Notes under the pieces: generated by a model | Database searches by the model: none | What the model saw: the letters and a program-made list of their open reading frames with translations, nothing else | What the model was told of the DNA's origin: nothing | Source of the DNA: SZUA-186 sp041552135 | GTDB lineage: Bacteria; Pseudomonadota; Gammaproteobacteria; UBA9214 | Direction of reading: 5' to 3' | DNA: 14,471 nucleotides | Assembly: GCA_041552135.1 (NCBI GenBank) | Contig: JBFELL010000068.1 | Coordinates: 1-14,471, forward strand | Made by a program: the position numbers and the translations under genes | Part shown: piece by piece, positions 13,856 through 14,471 of the stretch | Numbering within the stretch: the stretch's first letter is position 1 | How the letters are laid out: each line of letters begins with the position of its first letter

Positions 13856-14471
13856 ATGACGGAAACCCATTATCTCGCAGACATACTGGTGCTGCTGGCG
13901 GCGGCGATTATTACCGTTCCGGTGTTCCAGCGGCTGGGCCTTGGCTCGGTGCTGGGGTATCTGGCTGCCGGCGCCATTGTGGGCCCCTGGGGGGCCGGTT
14001 TTATCGACGAGATCGAGGAAATACGGCATATCGCCGAGTTTGGTGTGGTATTCCTGCTGTTTCTTATCGGTATCGAGCTGAAACCTGCGCGCCTGTGGGC
14101 CATGCGGCGCATGGTGTTCGGCCTGGGCACTGCGCAGGTGGTGGTGACCGGGCTGGTGATTACCGGCTTCGTCCTGCTGTTCGACGAGTCACTGAGGACG
14201 GCCGTGATTATCGGTTTCGGTCTGGCACTTTCCTCGACGGCATTCGTTCTGCAGATTCTGCACGAGCGCGGCGAGATGGGGACAGCGCATGGCCAGACGG
14301 CATTTTCCATACTGCTGCTGCAGGACCTGGCGGTGGTGCCGCTGCTGACACTGGTGTCACTGCTAGCTGCCGACAGTACGCTGCTCGAGGGCATCGAGTT
14401 CGCGATACTGGATGCCGTGCTCGTGATTACCCTCGTCATCCTTCTAGGCCGGTTTTTCCTGTCTCCGGCCC
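13856..14471 (+). CDS. Kef-type CPA2 K+/H+ antiporter, N-terminal part (runs off window)
   Basis: The frame is open for 205 residues to the window edge. The N-terminal half matches KefB/KefC exchangers: QRLGLGSVLGYLAAGAIVGPWG (25-46), FGVVFLLFLIGIELKPARLW (62-81), GLALSSTAFVLQIL (122-135) and the Gln156-Asp157 ion-binding pair in LLLQDLAVVPLL. Gln-Asp marks Kef-like K+/H+ exchange, in contrast to the Asp-Asp antiporter beside hypE. Full Kef proteins carry a C-terminal RCK domain that binds glutathione and its adducts; that part is outside the window, so KefB/C identity and glutathione gating are not shown. The ATG at 13856 follows AGGTG. It is divergent from hypE and shares an FNR box with it, so low-oxygen expression is inferred. 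Confidence 0.88.
   Translation, partial: MTETHYLADILVLLAAAIITVPVFQRLGLGSVLGYLAAGAIVGPWGAGFIDEIEEIRHIAEFGVVFLLFLIGIELKPARLWAMRRMVFGLGTAQVVVTGLVITGFVLLFDESLRTAVIIGFGLALSSTAFVLQILHERGEMGTAHGQTAFSILLLQDLAVVPLLTLVSLLAADSTLLEGIEFAILDAVLVITLVILLGRFFLSPA

Overview
The window looks like chromosomal DNA of a GC-rich gammaproteobacterium. The evidence is the gammaproteobacterial PurE/PurK pair, a long-form GshA, an FNR-type regulator with the four iron-sulfur cysteines, and a PA2778/PA2779 pair as known from Pseudomonas. An FNR regulator, an oxygen-independent HemN, two FNR-type operators and a hydrogenase maturation gene (hypE) point to a facultative or microaerobic organism that may use H2. Sulfur oxidisers or purple bacteria would fit, but the genus cannot be told from this sequence.

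Layout. Bases 1-3915 run leftward. They hold a truncated lipoprotein C39-like peptidase (PA2778 family) behind its PA2779-family partner, then a Blc-like lipoprotein lipocalin behind a secreted lipocalin-like protein, then purE-purK. purC is divergent from purE and is followed by a DUF302 gene. Bases 5393-5822 are gene-free and carry a nested inverted-repeat element. Two unrecognised genes follow: a small soluble protein and a multi-pass membrane protein. A palindromic intergenic repeat separates them from leftward gshA, which starts with TTG. Next come rightward fnr and leftward hemN, which converge. Leftward hypE and a CPA2 cation/proton antiporter follow, and a divergent Kef-type antiporter runs off the right edge.

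How the genes fit together. The right third reads as an oxygen-responsive neighbourhood. FNR is encoded next to hemN, an established type of FNR/ANR target, and a 14-bp FNR box lies about 140 bp upstream of hemN. A second, nearly perfect FNR box sits between hypE and the Kef-type gene. A -10-like hexamer lies at or near the class II distance on both sides of it, so one site could activate hypE-antiporter and the Kef-type gene together. hypE stands here without hypA, B, C, D or F, and is sandwiched between two antiporters with different ion-binding motifs (Asp-Asp and Gln-Asp). gshA makes the first intermediate of glutathione, the ligand that gates Kef systems in other bacteria. The purine genes cover the NCAIR route from AIR to SAICAR.

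No defence system, prophage, CRISPR array, tRNA or rRNA was seen. The most notable non-coding signals are the shared FNR operator, a perfect 14-bp inverted repeat upstream of hemN, and the composite repeat after the DUF302 gene.
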